Shown here: positions 56,501-64,000 of the stretch, one piece after another
How positions within the stretch are numbered: the stretch's first letter is position 1
How the letters are laid out: each line of letters opens with the position of its first letter
Source of the DNA: Prorocentrum cordatum
Taxonomy: Eukaryota; Sar; Dinophyceae; Prorocentrales; Prorocentraceae
NCBI GenBank assembly: GCA_963575745.1
Contig: CAUYUJ010001425.1
Span: 232,902 to 296,901 of the forward strand
Length of the DNA stretch: 64,000 bases
Direction of reading: 5' to 3'
Made by a program: the position numbers and the translations under genes
Notes under the pieces: model-generated
Seen by the model: the letters and a program-made list of their open reading frames with translations, nothing else
The model's database searches: none
Told to the model about the DNA's origin: nothing

Positions 56501-56918
56501 GGCGGCCCTCACCAAGAGGCTGGCGCCCGCTGGCGACGCGCGGCGTTCAGCGGCCATCCGCGAGATCCAGCAGGCCCTCGGCAGCCTGCTGCAGCGGCAC
56601 GCTGTGGGCGCGGTGCTGGCCGCCAGCCAGGCCAGGCCCTGGCGGGCGGTTGCCGCGCCTGCGGCTGCGCTGCCGGCCACGGCGCCAGCTGGCGCTGGCG
56701 CCGCGGAGGCAGGGCCGACGGGCCTCGCGGGCGCTGCTCCGCCCAGCGGGCGATCAGAGGACGCCCAGGCAGAGGAAGAGGAGGGGGAGGAGGAGGAGGA
56801 GGAGGAGGAGGAGGAGGGGGAGGAGGAGGAGGAGAACGAGGAGGACCCCAGAGCGCGGAGCGCCGAGGAGGAGGACGACGACGACGACGAGAACGCTCAG
56901 GGCGACAAGGGAACATAG
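53545..56918 (+). pseudogene. LINE-type non-LTR retrotransposon ORF, decayed
   Basis: Successive plus-strand frames line up with one dinoflagellate LINE family. 53756-53900: VPRRAAGAPAQLRGQVAAAL. 54077-54220: KLAGEHLISKATARASS linker. 54316: GPGPNGGRSERW, resembling the PGPNGxRxEHW box before the palm. The palm part with the first catalytic aspartate is missing: after about 54410 the sequence jumps to HLYWDDAGD then GVDQDRALSPAF (54549). The catalytic box reads YLGD (54666-54677) where YLDD is expected. After a stop at 54765 come IRALKVDAIKSLGNAAPWLD and, in another frame, LHDVVMCLDESTLEGFR (55168-55220). A Cys/His-containing tail follows (LDPQGRRARGCAVGGCLVRW, 56125-56205), then a helical end (RKRARFPLVPALPFAVED, from about 56426) and an acidic GAG-repeat tail. 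At least four frameshifts. Confidence 0.65.
56765..56905. repeat. (GAG)n/(GAC)n tail
   Basis: GAG triplets (56775-56850) and GAC triplets (56873-56890) encode a Glu/Asp-rich end on the LINE frame. It may be a terminal simple repeat, as many LINEs carry. Confidence 0.75.
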
Positions 56919-57004
56919 GAGGCCGAGCAGGCCGAAGAGAAGGAGGAGGCTGAGGAGGAGGATGGGCAGGAGGAGGAGGAGGAGGGGGAGGGGGAGGAGC
57001 AGGA

Positions 57005-57145
57005 GGGGAATGCAGGGCCGCTCTGATAATGCCATTTGTAAACACTCCACATTGCGCGACGGCCGCTGCGTCTCAGAGCGAGCGGACGGGAGGCGCGAGA
57101 GCCTCGAAAGAAAAGACAGTGAGCGAAACTGGACAGAACATGCTG
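57005..57145 (+). repeat. Direct repeat, copy 1
   Basis: About 140 bases starting GAATGCAGGGCCGCTCTGAT, passing CACGGCCGCTGCG-like and GAGCGAGCGGACGGGAGGCG and ending AGCGAAACTGGACAGAACAT. It recurs about 260 bases downstream at 57265-57405 with roughly ten differences. It lies just outside the 3' end of the minus-strand retroelement and just after the plus-strand LINE. Confidence 0.85.
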
Positions 57146-57264
57146 ACAACGAGCCTCAGGCTTTGGGCTGGCTCAGGGAGGCGAGAGGAGAGGCTTGGGC
57201 CGCAAAAGTTGCGGACCAGCACGCGGACCAGCCCCCCTCCTTCACGCGCGCGCACCCACGGGGG

Positions 57265-57405
57265 CGGAATGCAGGGCCGCTCTGATAATGTCAATTTGCA
57301 AACACCCCATCTTGCGCCACGGCCGCTGCGCCTCGGAGCGAGCGGACGGGGGGCGCGAGAGCCTCGAAAGAAAAATATTGAGCGAAACTGGGCAGAACAT
57401 TCAGA
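57265..57405 (+). repeat. Direct repeat, copy 2
   Basis: Near-duplicate of 57005-57145 (GAATGCAGGGCCGCTCTGAT to AGCGAAACTGGGCAGAACAT). The spacer between the copies is about 120 bases and ends in a GAGCG/GCGCGCGCACC stretch. Confidence 0.85.
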
Positions 57406-57455
57406 CAACCCAATTCTCCCGCACCGAAGGGAAGTGTAGTTATCAAAAAGTATAT

Positions 57456-58108
57456 TCACTGCGCGCCTTCGAGACCAAAATAGAGGCAAGCGCGTGGGCG
57501 AGACGGGCAGGGTAGGGCATTGCGATGACAGCCCAGCGAACCCCCCCAGGTGCTGGTGGAGACGCGCCAAGTGCAGCTGCAGACACCCCGTCCAGGACAG
57601 ATCCGACGGAGTTTTGTCAGGTCTTCCACTGGGACGTTCCCAACGAAAAACTGAACTATGTTTCTCCGAGGCTTTCCCCAGAGGCAGTAGTCTGCGACGA
57701 CGGAGACGGCGCGGCTGCGCGCGGCAACAACCTTCAGCTTGCGATCGCGCCACATCTTAAAGGTGCGCGGGTTCTCGAGAACCCAAGGGCCCCGACGGAC
57801 TGATCGGGCCCGGCCAGATCGAGAGCTGCGCCCAGCGCGGCATTGCCGAGAGCGACCTTGGCCAGGACGCGGGCGCCGAGACCCGGGATCCCTCTGATAA
57901 ACTTGCGAGTCCGAATTGGATAAGTCCGATCTCGCGCAGCTGACCACGCGCTGCAGGGCAGAGCATGCATCAGGCCGATGCAGCGCCCGCGGGCGAAGTC
58001 CTGTTTGATGGGCCTGCGGATTCTGGGATCGCACAGGTCAGAAGACGGCCCGTGGAGGAGGTCCCATTCACGAGAGTCAAATCCAGCCTGACGAGTTTGC
58101 TTACTCAC
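57456..58108 (-). pseudogene. Methyltransferase-like C-terminal region
   Basis: Frame 57734-58108 has an EWDLLHGPSSDLCDPRIRRP block, then GLMHALPCSAWSAARD (about 57975-57925), comparable to the GTPCSSFSxARD loop in this family, then RKFIRGIPGLGARVLAKVAL. Frame 57456-58034 takes over with PWVLENPRTFKMWRDRKLKV (about 57790-57730) and VVADYCLWGKPRRNIVQFF (about 57695-57640), matching an ENP box and a DYCxYGxxxRKxT box. The PC, ENP and DYC-R order recalls cytosine C5 methyltransferase motifs IV and VI and later. DIRS elements are known to encode methyltransferase-like domains. One frameshift between the two frames; function is inferred. Confidence 0.5.
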
Positions 58109-58109
58109 A

Positions 58110-59571
58110 ACCCCGCAGCCCGAAAAACAATCGGCAAAGTCTGTCTTGTCTACACAAGCTGACGACCGAAAACAGGAGGGGCGCGCGTGCCGAGGAACAC
58201 GCCCCCGCGCAGTGACTCGCAGCGCGTGCAGTGGCTTCTGGTCGGGGCGCCCAGCTCCCCGATCTCCAGATCCACGCGCGCTTCTCGCGCCGAGCAGCAG
58301 ACTCGAGCTTGCGCCAGCGCCCCTTCATTATTTCTAGCAGGCCGCGAGGGTCGCGAAGCCGGTCGCGCGGTCGTGCGAGGCCCCGCTGTGTCGGAGCTGG
58401 CGAGGCAGCATCTTCGGCCCGAGTGTCGCGTCGGCAGCCATGTCGGCCAGCAGGACCTCCTAGGTGAACGGGAAGGCCAGCTTCGCCGCCGGCCTCGAGT
58501 TGTTCTCCTTCCGAACCTCGTCGAACCACTTGAGCGACCCCATGTCCTGCTGAAAGCTGCCGTTGAGCACTCCCGCCTTGGCTGGGATCCCCTGCTTCTC
58601 TGGGGCATGCAGCAGGCACCGGTGTCTGGAAGCCCCGTTACCTGGGGGCGCGACGTGGCCGCTCAGTTGTTCAGCAGCTCCAGCGGCCTCAGGTAGCACA
58701 TGAAGCCCAGCAGGGCCGTCGCCGCCTCGTAGCTGCCTCGCGCCAGCAGCCAGTGCTAAACCGCCGCCCACACGCAGAAGGGCTTCGGGCGGCGGCTTCG
58801 ACCATGGCACAGATGGCGCCAACCCCTCACCGTCCTCCACGATCCTGGGAGCGAAAACTGACCAACTTTCCCAAACTCCGGGAGGTCGTGAAGGGCACCC
58901 GCTTGCATCTCCTCCCCCACATTGGCCCGCTGCTCAGAGAGGAACAGCTCCGTCGCGCGGACGCACCAGGTCCTGTCTGGCTGGCACGGCGGGCGGAGGC
59001 CAAGGACCCAGTCGTACAACCGGGAGACCAGGAGGCGGTAGCAGTCCCCGTCCTTGGTCCGCACGGCATGGGACTCCAGCAGGGCCTTCAGCTGGTCCAT
59101 GGCATGGACGAGGATCTTGGCGCGCCTGCATGCGCACCGGCCCCTCGCGGCGTCGTCCAGGTCGTCGCTGTCCGAGCCCTGCGCTGCGCCCACCGCCTCG
59201 CCGCTGCCCAGGTCGGCGTCGGCCTCCTCGAGGCCGACGCTGAGCAGGGCCTTGCCGAAAGCCTCCTTCACCGATGGGTCCCCCAGCTTCGGCGCCAGCA
59301 GCTGGCTCGGCAGCGCCGGCGCCGCGACCTTCAGGCTCCGCTTCGCGCCCTGGACCTCCACCGGCGGCTGCACCACGGAGGCGCGCTGGGGCTGGCAGGT
59401 CGGCGTCGGTCTCGCGGGCGCGGGAGCGGCCAAGCGGGCCAGCCGCCTGGGGGCCGCGGTCCGCCGCGAGACCGCAGGCCTGCGGCCGAGGCCCCCCTCC
59501 ATCAGCGTCTCGCGATGGGTCATCGGCTGGATTGAACTCTGACATGATCCAACAGAAACACGGACGAACAT
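58110..59571 (-). pseudogene. Tyrosine-recombinase-like region
   Basis: After the NPADDPSRD block comes a Pro/Ala-rich linker. Then (frame 58756-59571) GALHDLPEFGKVGQFSLPGS and WRTVRGWRHLCHGRSRRPKP, a block that precedes the recombinase core in this family. Downstream (58750-58670) GSYEAATALLGFMCYLRPLE matches the ALxxxxxxYLRPSE helix. Further on, in two frames, come a PLxxL-like stretch, QLRHSGASHDRATGF (about 58400-58355; the LRHxGASHD position corresponds to the H-x-x-R-like catalytic box) and EIMKGRWRKLESAARREKRA (about 58325-58270; resembling GRW...SVxRYEKxxR, where the nucleophile tyrosine would be expected but is replaced here). At least three frameshifts; inactive. Confidence 0.55.
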
Positions 59572-59589
59572 TATGAATGAGACACACTG

Positions 59590-60578
59590 CGCGAAAGCGC
59601 CGAATCTGCCGCGGCACTACATAGTTTTTTGCATCTTCCCCGAGCGAACGAGATCGCGATAGCCATGTTGTCGATCAAGAAAAGGTTACGACTGTTTCAA
59701 ACTCCCTCAGCGATCAGGCTCTCCAGTCCTAGAACTAGTGCCCGAGCTTCTAACTCCAGAATACGTTCTCCGAAGTTCCACTTACCCTCTCCAGTAACCC
59801 TCCAAAGCGATATCAAATCGGACTTGGCGATGCAGCCCCGGGCCGATAAGACGCCCCCCTCCCCGAACGGCGCCTCCGGAAACAGGCTGTCAATCATCCG
59901 GACCTCCTCCCCAGGCGACAACGGCAGGGCTTCCCCGATGTCGATGATGGCGGTGGCGTCGGTGAACGGTGGCTGATGGTGATTGTCATGGTCTTCCTCC
60001 AACGGATACAGCGCTGCGCTCGCTGCCTCTCGAGCTCCAAGGCTGCGCGCACGGCGGAATCGGGGAACCTCTGGGGCGCCAGCGATGCCGGCCACAGCCC
60101 TGGCCGCCATCGACCAACGGCAGCGCCCCCATCCCTCGAGGGAGGCATCTGTTGCTACTACTTTCTCGAACCAGGGTAGGTCCCACGGCGCCCGCGCCAG
60201 GGGCAGGAGCCCGATGAAAGCCTGGAGCTCCTGCCGCGCGGTCGGCCACGCCTCGGCCGTCGCGTCGCCGTACCGATGGATGCAAGCGTAGCAGGCGTTG
60301 AACACGCTCAGCGCCGTCAGATCCAGCTGGCTAACAAAAGTGGCGCGCCCGACGAGTCGCCCCAGCTGCTCCCCGCTGCGGCGTCGCCGCCGAAGGGCCA
60401 GCGGAAGGCGCCATCGATGCGCCGCCTCCGCTTCTCGGCCGGCGGCCGTCCAATGCGCAGCCCAGCGTCTGGCCCCGCCGCCCTTCAGCTCGCGCCGGCG
60501 GGTCTTTAGGCCGACGGCGTCAAGGGCAGCGCAGCCCTTGTTGAGGGCCAGGCCCACAGGTAGCTCCGCACTGCCCAC
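59590..60578 (-). pseudogene. RT thumb / RNase H-like region
   Basis: The frame 59697-60578 starts GSAELPVGLALNKGCAALDA (post-catalytic RT), then has LGRLVGRATFVSQLDLTALS and FNACYACIHRYGD (connection region), and VVATDASLEGWGR at about 60160-60122, resembling the first catalytic strand of RNase H (SxDASLxGYG). RILELEARALVLGLES at about 59760 supplies the expected acidic helix. After a stop at 59697, the reading LFLIDNMAIAISFARGRCKK (about 59690-59630) matches the LxLxDNxAxxxAFxxGR block. Loss of frame near 59620-59570 separates it from SEFNPADDPSRD (about 59540), the usual end of this domain. Confidence 0.6.
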
Positions 60579-61128
60579 CGCGTCCAGGTTGCAACGTACA
60601 CAGCATGCATCACCTCAGCCCCCTTGCTCAGCACGATCGGGGCGGTGTAGTCGGACGCCCCTGTCGGGCCCGAGCTGGCGCACCCTGTCGAGGATCGCCT
60701 CGCTGCACTTTTGGGCGACCCACAGAGACCACGTGAATCCCATGGGAAACGAGGCCAGACAAGGGTGCACCGAGGTCCCCCGTGCCAGACTGCCCCGAGG
60801 GGGCGCGTACTTCGCGGGGGCCGGGCGCAGGGCGAAACACTGGTGCATGCCGTCGGGGAGCCGCAGCCGATGAAAGCAGTTCTAGACATCCCAGATGCCC
60901 AGCGCGAAAGTGCATTCGGGGCCCCCACTGAAGTCCGACTCGCACTCGATCCTGGGCAATCCCTCGCTCGTGATCAGGTCGGTGCGTGGAGGGGCTCTGA
61001 ACCGACAGTTACCCCTCCTAGCATCGATGATGAGCCTCAGGGACGTGTCTTTCTTGCCAACCAAAAAAACACACCTGCGTGCTCGATGGGCTCGGTGGTC
61101 CACCGGGTCACGCCTCGGCGCTCCAAGT
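60490..61128 (-). pseudogene. Reverse transcriptase domain, frameshifted
   Basis: Minus-strand segments: CVFLVGKKDTSLRLIIDARR then FRAPPRTDLITSEGLPR (about 61072-60955) matches the RT fingers (xFFVxKKxGxLRLIxDxRxxNxxF). The expected D-[V/I]-K/Q-[D/N]-CFHxLR block follows at about 60890-60860, broken by a stop after GIWDV. MHQCFALRPAPAKYAPPRG and FPMGFTWSLWVAQKCS (about 60755-60700) match the PMGFSWALxxxQ box. The catalytic YVDN box lies at about 60597-60583: the frame breaks inside it, TACGTTG then CAACCTG, as expected if one base of the second aspartate codon was lost. LALNKG follows in the new frame. Confidence 0.62.
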
Positions 61129-63690
61129 CTAAAATGAATTGCCAGTAGGTCTTCTTGTCCCGCTACAGCTTCTTGTCCCAGAACGGTTTGATATCACCCA
61201 GCCCATCGTTGAGCTCATAAACTCACCGGTGGACCGCATCATGCTCTTTTGCCAACCCTCGATGATCAGGCGGCCCTCGCCGTCCAGCACCTCCGCCACG
61301 ACTGCTGCATCATGGACGTGCTCGGGGAGCGAGACGGAACCGCAATCGTCGGGCGCGACGGTGGCGTAGGTCTCGTCGGCGTCGTAGCTGAGGTGGCCTC
61401 GGAGAAGCACGCGAGCGGCTTCTCCCTGGGAAAGCGCTGCCACCGGCTTCGCGATGACAAGGGCGACAAGCTCCGCCACGGCCCCCTTCTCGAATTCGAT
61501 CGCGCCTGGCGGCCCAGAAATCCGCGAACCCAAGCACCAGTGGAGCGCATTCACGGTCTCGTTCTTGCCCCTGAGCCCCTCCACGCCCAGTCCGCGTCGA
61601 CGTCGAGGCCGGCGAGAGCCCGCCCCCGCCCGGGGCGGGATGTCGAAGGTGAGCAGGCGGCGATGCACTCCCATGCAGGACCTGGCAGTAACGACGGGAG
61701 CTGGCCCACTTCCCCCGCCGCTCGCCTCCTTCATGGCGCTGGCGGGGGCGCTGGGAGCCCGGGCACGCCTTTCCTGGCATTGCCCCCTGCCCCTCGGCCC
61801 CCGCCGCCCCTGTTGCCACCTGCACTCGGCCCCGCGCTGGCCGCGCCCAAGTCGCCCTCGTTGAAACCGCCCCCCTGCGGCGTCGCCAGCTTGCAGCGCT
61901 GCGCGCCCCCCTTCCAGCGCCTTCTCCTCGAGCCCCTTCGCGTCGTAGACGCGAAGGTCGGGCGCCGCCGCGCCCTCCGGCGTCGCGGCCCCCGAGCACG
62001 CGTCCGCCATGCTGTATATCGGCTTCGCGCCCGGCACCGAGTGGGCCCCCCGAAGCATTTGGACGCGCCGCATCGGCACCCCGATCGCGACCAGGTAGGG
62101 CATGTTCACCTGGCCATAGCACCCGAAACGCTCAAAGCTCTCCGCGGATACCCGCAGCTCGCGGTAGACGTGGTCGGAGTAGGCGACGCGCCCCCCCCTT
62201 CTCCGCGCCGCCGGCCTGGCCGCCACCATCGGCCCAGAACGGTCGATGTGCTTCATCAGGCAGAGGGCGGCGCACGGGCCCTCGAACGGCCCGTCCCGGG
62301 AGGCGTGGAAGGTGGGCTTCCTGCACACCTCCTTCCAGTCCTTGCGCCGCTCTCCTAGCGAATCCCCGTCGACCTCCAGCACGCGCCCATCCGCCACGAC
62401 CTCGCTGCCGGTCGCCAGGGCCCCCGCTCCGGGCGGCGGCCCCCCGGGGGCGCGCTCATTGAAGGGGATGCCAACACCTGCGGCCGCGGCCTCACGGGCG
62501 CCCGCCTCTTGCCGAAGAGCGCCGACGGGGTCCTCGTCGAGAGCGGCGGCGGGCCCCGGCGGGCTGCAGCGCGACGGCGGCGAAAACTGGGCCAGCCGCT
62601 GGTTCGCGAGGCCCCCCTTCGAGACATCTGGATCGACGGCGATCATCGGTGCTCCGGGGCCGGCGTCTGAAACGGCCGCGCCGAAAAGCGGCCCGGCCAT
62701 GGCCGGCCGCCGCGGGCTCAAGGCCATGAAATTCAGGAACCCTCTGCGCCGGATCCGGCGATCGACCTGCGCGGCGCCCACAGCCCCCAGCCCCGGCTGG
62801 CGCTTCCCAGGGCCCTTGATGACCACCGCCTCTTTGTACCAGGCGGTGTCCTCCACATAGACGCCCCCCTGCGCCGCGTAGATCACCCAGACCGACACCG
62901 CGAGGAGCCAGACCACCCCACACTCATGGCCCACGCGTCTACCCCGAACAGCACCGCAAACATCTGCCCGGGCAAGGGCGCGAAGAGCTCGACGATCGCC
63001 ATACTCCCACGGCTCCGCGCGGCACCCGCGCGCGGTGATCACCTCGCCGGCGAAGGTAGATACCGGGCCGAAGATGACCTGCAAAAAACTGGCCGTCGAG
63101 AAGTTCAGGGGAGAAGGCGGCGGCGGCGGAGGCAGAGGAGGCTGAGGCCAGCACCAGGGCGGGGAGCGCCGAGGAGGAGGACAAATACAGAGAGCCGCGA
63201 GCATGAGGCCGACGGGCCTGAGGAAGAGCGCCGAGGAGCAGGACGAAGACAGAGAGCCGCGAGCGGGAGGAGGCCGAGGGGCCTGAAGAGGGGCGCCGCC
63301 GACATCGCGGACGGGCCAGAGGAGGAGGAGGAGGAGGAGGAGGAGGAGGAGGAGGAGGAGGAGAAGGAGTAGCACTGGCCGAAGGAGAGAGAGCGGGCAC
63401 GACGCGAGCAAGGGACAAGAAAGGGCGGCCAAGAAGCGAGGGGGAGAGAAAGAGTGAGTCCAAGTCCACAAGAGCATTAGACGGCGGCAGCAGCAGGCGG
63501 GGGGGGGGGGGCGCGCCTCGGAGCAGCTCCGCGGCGCGCTGTGACCGCCGCGCAGCAGCCCGCAGGCGGGCCACGAGAAGCCCACGGGTGAAGGCGGGAG
63601 AGGGAGAGCGGGAAGTGGCACGGAGCGACTGGCATGAAAAACGCAGGGCGTCGAGAGCCAGAGCACAAGAAAGCATAGAATCGAGATCAT
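61129..63690 (-). CDS. Gag-like / N-terminal ORF of the retroelement
   Basis: An 853-codon open minus frame. Roughly the first 190 residues are a product of the upstream LINE fragment's opposite reading and of a CTC repeat (poly-Leu); real similarity starts near residue 200 (about 63080). Recognisable blocks are AAQGGVYVEDTAWYKE (about 62880-62835), RKDWKEVCRKPTF followed by DGPFEGPCAALCLMKHIDRS (about 62350-62240), FGCYGQVNMPYLVAIGVPMR (about 62130-62070, resembling a family block around NLVAxExxxRRxQ), a basic Arg/Gly/Ala stretch, and near the end SLPEHVHDAAVVAEVLDGEG (about 61340-61265), which leads into the RT. Likely role: the nucleoprotein or linker part of the element. The start used is only the first ATG and is probably too early. 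Confidence 0.5.
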   Translation of the reverse strand: MISILCFLVLWLSTPCVFHASRSVPLPALPLPPSPVGFSWPACGLLRGGHSAPRSCSEARPPPPACCCRRLMLLWTWTHSFSPPRFLAALSCPLLASCPLSLLRPVLLLLLLLLLLLLLLLLLLWPVRDVGGAPLQAPRPPPARGSLSSSCSSALFLRPVGLMLAALCICPPPRRSPPWCWPQPPLPPPPPPSPLNFSTASFLQVIFGPVSTFAGEVITARGCRAEPWEYGDRRALRALARADVCGAVRGRRVGHECGVVWLLAVSVWVIYAAQGGVYVEDTAWYKEAVVIKGPGKRQPGLGAVGAAQVDRRIRRRGFLNFMALSPRRPAMAGPLFGAAVSDAGPGAPMIAVDPDVSKGGLANQRLAQFSPPSRCSPPGPAAALDEDPVGALRQEAGAREAAAAGVGIPFNERAPGGPPPGAGALATGSEVVADGRVLEVDGDSLGERRKDWKEVCRKPTFHASRDGPFEGPCAALCLMKHIDRSGPMVAARPAARRRGGRVAYSDHVYRELRVSAESFERFGCYGQVNMPYLVAIGVPMRRVQMLRGAHSVPGAKPIYSMADACSGAATPEGAAAPDLRVYDAKGLEEKALEGGRAALQAGDAAGGRFQRGRLGRGQRGAECRWQQGRRGPRGRGQCQERRARAPSAPASAMKEASGGGSGPAPVVTARSCMGVHRRLLTFDIPPRAGAGSRRPRRRRGLGVEGLRGKNETVNALHWCLGSRISGPPGAIEFEKGAVAELVALVIAKPVAALSQGEAARVLLRGHLSYDADETYATVAPDDCGSVSLPEHVHDAAVVAEVLDGEGRLIIEGWQKSMMRSTGEFMSSTMGWVISNRSGTRSCSGTRRPTGNSF
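63160..63372. repeat. About 64-bp repeat followed by (GAG)n
   Basis: GAGCGCCGAGGAG...GACAGAGAGCCGCGAGC-type units occur at 63162 and 63226 with a partial third, followed by uninterrupted GAG triplets (about 63316-63363). The acidic wording GCGCCGAGGAGGAGGAC is shared with the LINE tail at about 56858-56876. Confidence 0.7.
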
Positions 63691-63943
63691 TGGGAAAGGA
63701 GTTAGGGAGGAAGGAGGCGAGAGGGTCGGATCCGTACTCTTCTGGGAGAAATCGAAGGGCTCGATTCAGGTAGTCAACCGCGATTGGACAGGCAAGGTAA
63801 TGGAGCAGGTCAACACCTCCAGTGGCGAAGCATCCCATTTTGCACGCGAGCGCACCACATCTGTACCTGCGGTTGGTGTTCCAGCCGTTGAAGATCGTCT
63901 TAAGTACTGCAGTGACAATAGATGTTGATAAGTATTTGTTCAT
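63500..63943 (-). pseudogene. LINE C-terminal fragment with Cys/His motif
   Basis: A minus-strand frame starting at 63943 reads FNGWNTNRRYRCGALACKMG then CFATGGVDLLHYLACPIA, the CxxxCxxGC...DxxxHYxxCP pattern at the C-terminus of many dinoflagellate LINE proteins. It is followed by the expected RALRFLPEEYGSDPLASFLP and a helical segment, DLDSMLSCALALDALRFSCQ. The remainder to about 63508 (AAARRSQRAAELLRG) fits the family's end. The upstream part, with the catalytic domain, would lie beyond the window edge or was lost. It is a different LINE copy from the one at 53.5-56.9 kb and on the opposite strand. Confidence 0.55.
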
Positions 63944-64000
63944 CTATTGAGAAGCTTCACGATGAGTTCCATACTGCCAGGGGGGAACACCAACAGCCCA

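Larger units (their letters stand above)
57456..63380 (-). mobile_element. DIRS-like retroelement: gag-like, RT, RNase H, recombinase-like, methyltransferase-like
   Basis: Reading the minus strand downward from about 63.4 kb, protein blocks appear in the order expected of a tyrosine-recombinase retroelement of the type abundant in dinoflagellates: gag-like frame (63380-61129), reverse transcriptase (61103-60500), RNase H (60480-59590), tyrosine-recombinase-like region (59571-58110) and methyltransferase-like region (58108-57456). Each block is readable only by changing frame several times, so the copy is dead. There is no integrase with a DDE pattern and no protease. Long terminal repeats were not found; the only direct repeats nearby are at 57005-57405, beyond the 3' end. 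An upstream LINE fragment (63500-63943) abuts it. Confidence 0.6.

Noticed and set aside
63300-63690. Signal-peptide or membrane N-terminus (poly-Leu) of the 853-codon frame
   Set aside because: The Leu run is the reverse reading of a GAG microsatellite, and the preceding residues lie in the opposite frame of a LINE fragment. The real gag-like similarity begins later.
1-64000. tRNA, rRNA or dinoflagellate spliced-leader genes
   Set aside because: I looked for B-box-like GGTTCGAATCC words, rRNA core sequences and the spliced-leader core and saw none convincing. A covariance-model scan would be decisive.

Overview
This window looks like nuclear DNA of a dinoflagellate, in the broad sense of a core or Prorocentrum/Symbiodinium-like genome. 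I infer this from the families of decayed retroelement proteins I recognise, the GC-rich composition, the density of degenerate minisatellites, and the absence of any compact gene set, operon or intact housekeeping gene. I found no rRNA, tRNA, spliced-leader or CRISPR sequence. Homology statements rest on remembered family patterns, not a search. Most long open frames here are products of GC-rich sequence or of tandem arrays whose period is not a multiple of three.

Layout. 1-11.6 kb is mostly non-coding, with a frameshifted reverse-transcriptase-like relic (4.2-5.05 kb) and a first copy of a small palindromic mobile element (6.2 kb). 11.7-20.0 kb, minus strand, carries dispersed protein-like blocks in an order that suggests one decayed or intron-split member of a multicopy dinoflagellate family. 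20.6-22.4 kb is a 77-bp satellite ending in a 90-base A tract. 24.3-25.2 kb, minus strand, holds two consecutive unrecognised coding-like frames. 26.5-29.5 kb is a composite repeat block: C/G-tract inverted arms around a 101-bp satellite and purine microsatellites. 30.7-42.5 kb contains three more copies of the palindromic element, two foldback elements, a LINE C-terminal relic, a 152-bp satellite and several microsatellites. 43-52 kb is almost all degenerate repeats and low-complexity sequence.

The coding content worth attention is in the last 12 kb. On the plus strand, 53.5-56.9 kb is a LINE-type reverse transcriptase relic with an internal deletion and a mutated catalytic box. On the minus strand, 63.4 to 57.45 kb is a nearly full-length but frameshifted retroelement. 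It shows, in order, a gag-like ORF, reverse transcriptase, RNase H, a tyrosine-recombinase-like region and a methyltransferase-like region, a DIRS-like plan. A separate LINE C-terminus (63.5-63.94 kb, minus) abuts its upstream end. Nothing here looks expressible as an intact protein set; the region reads as a graveyard of mobile elements between satellites.
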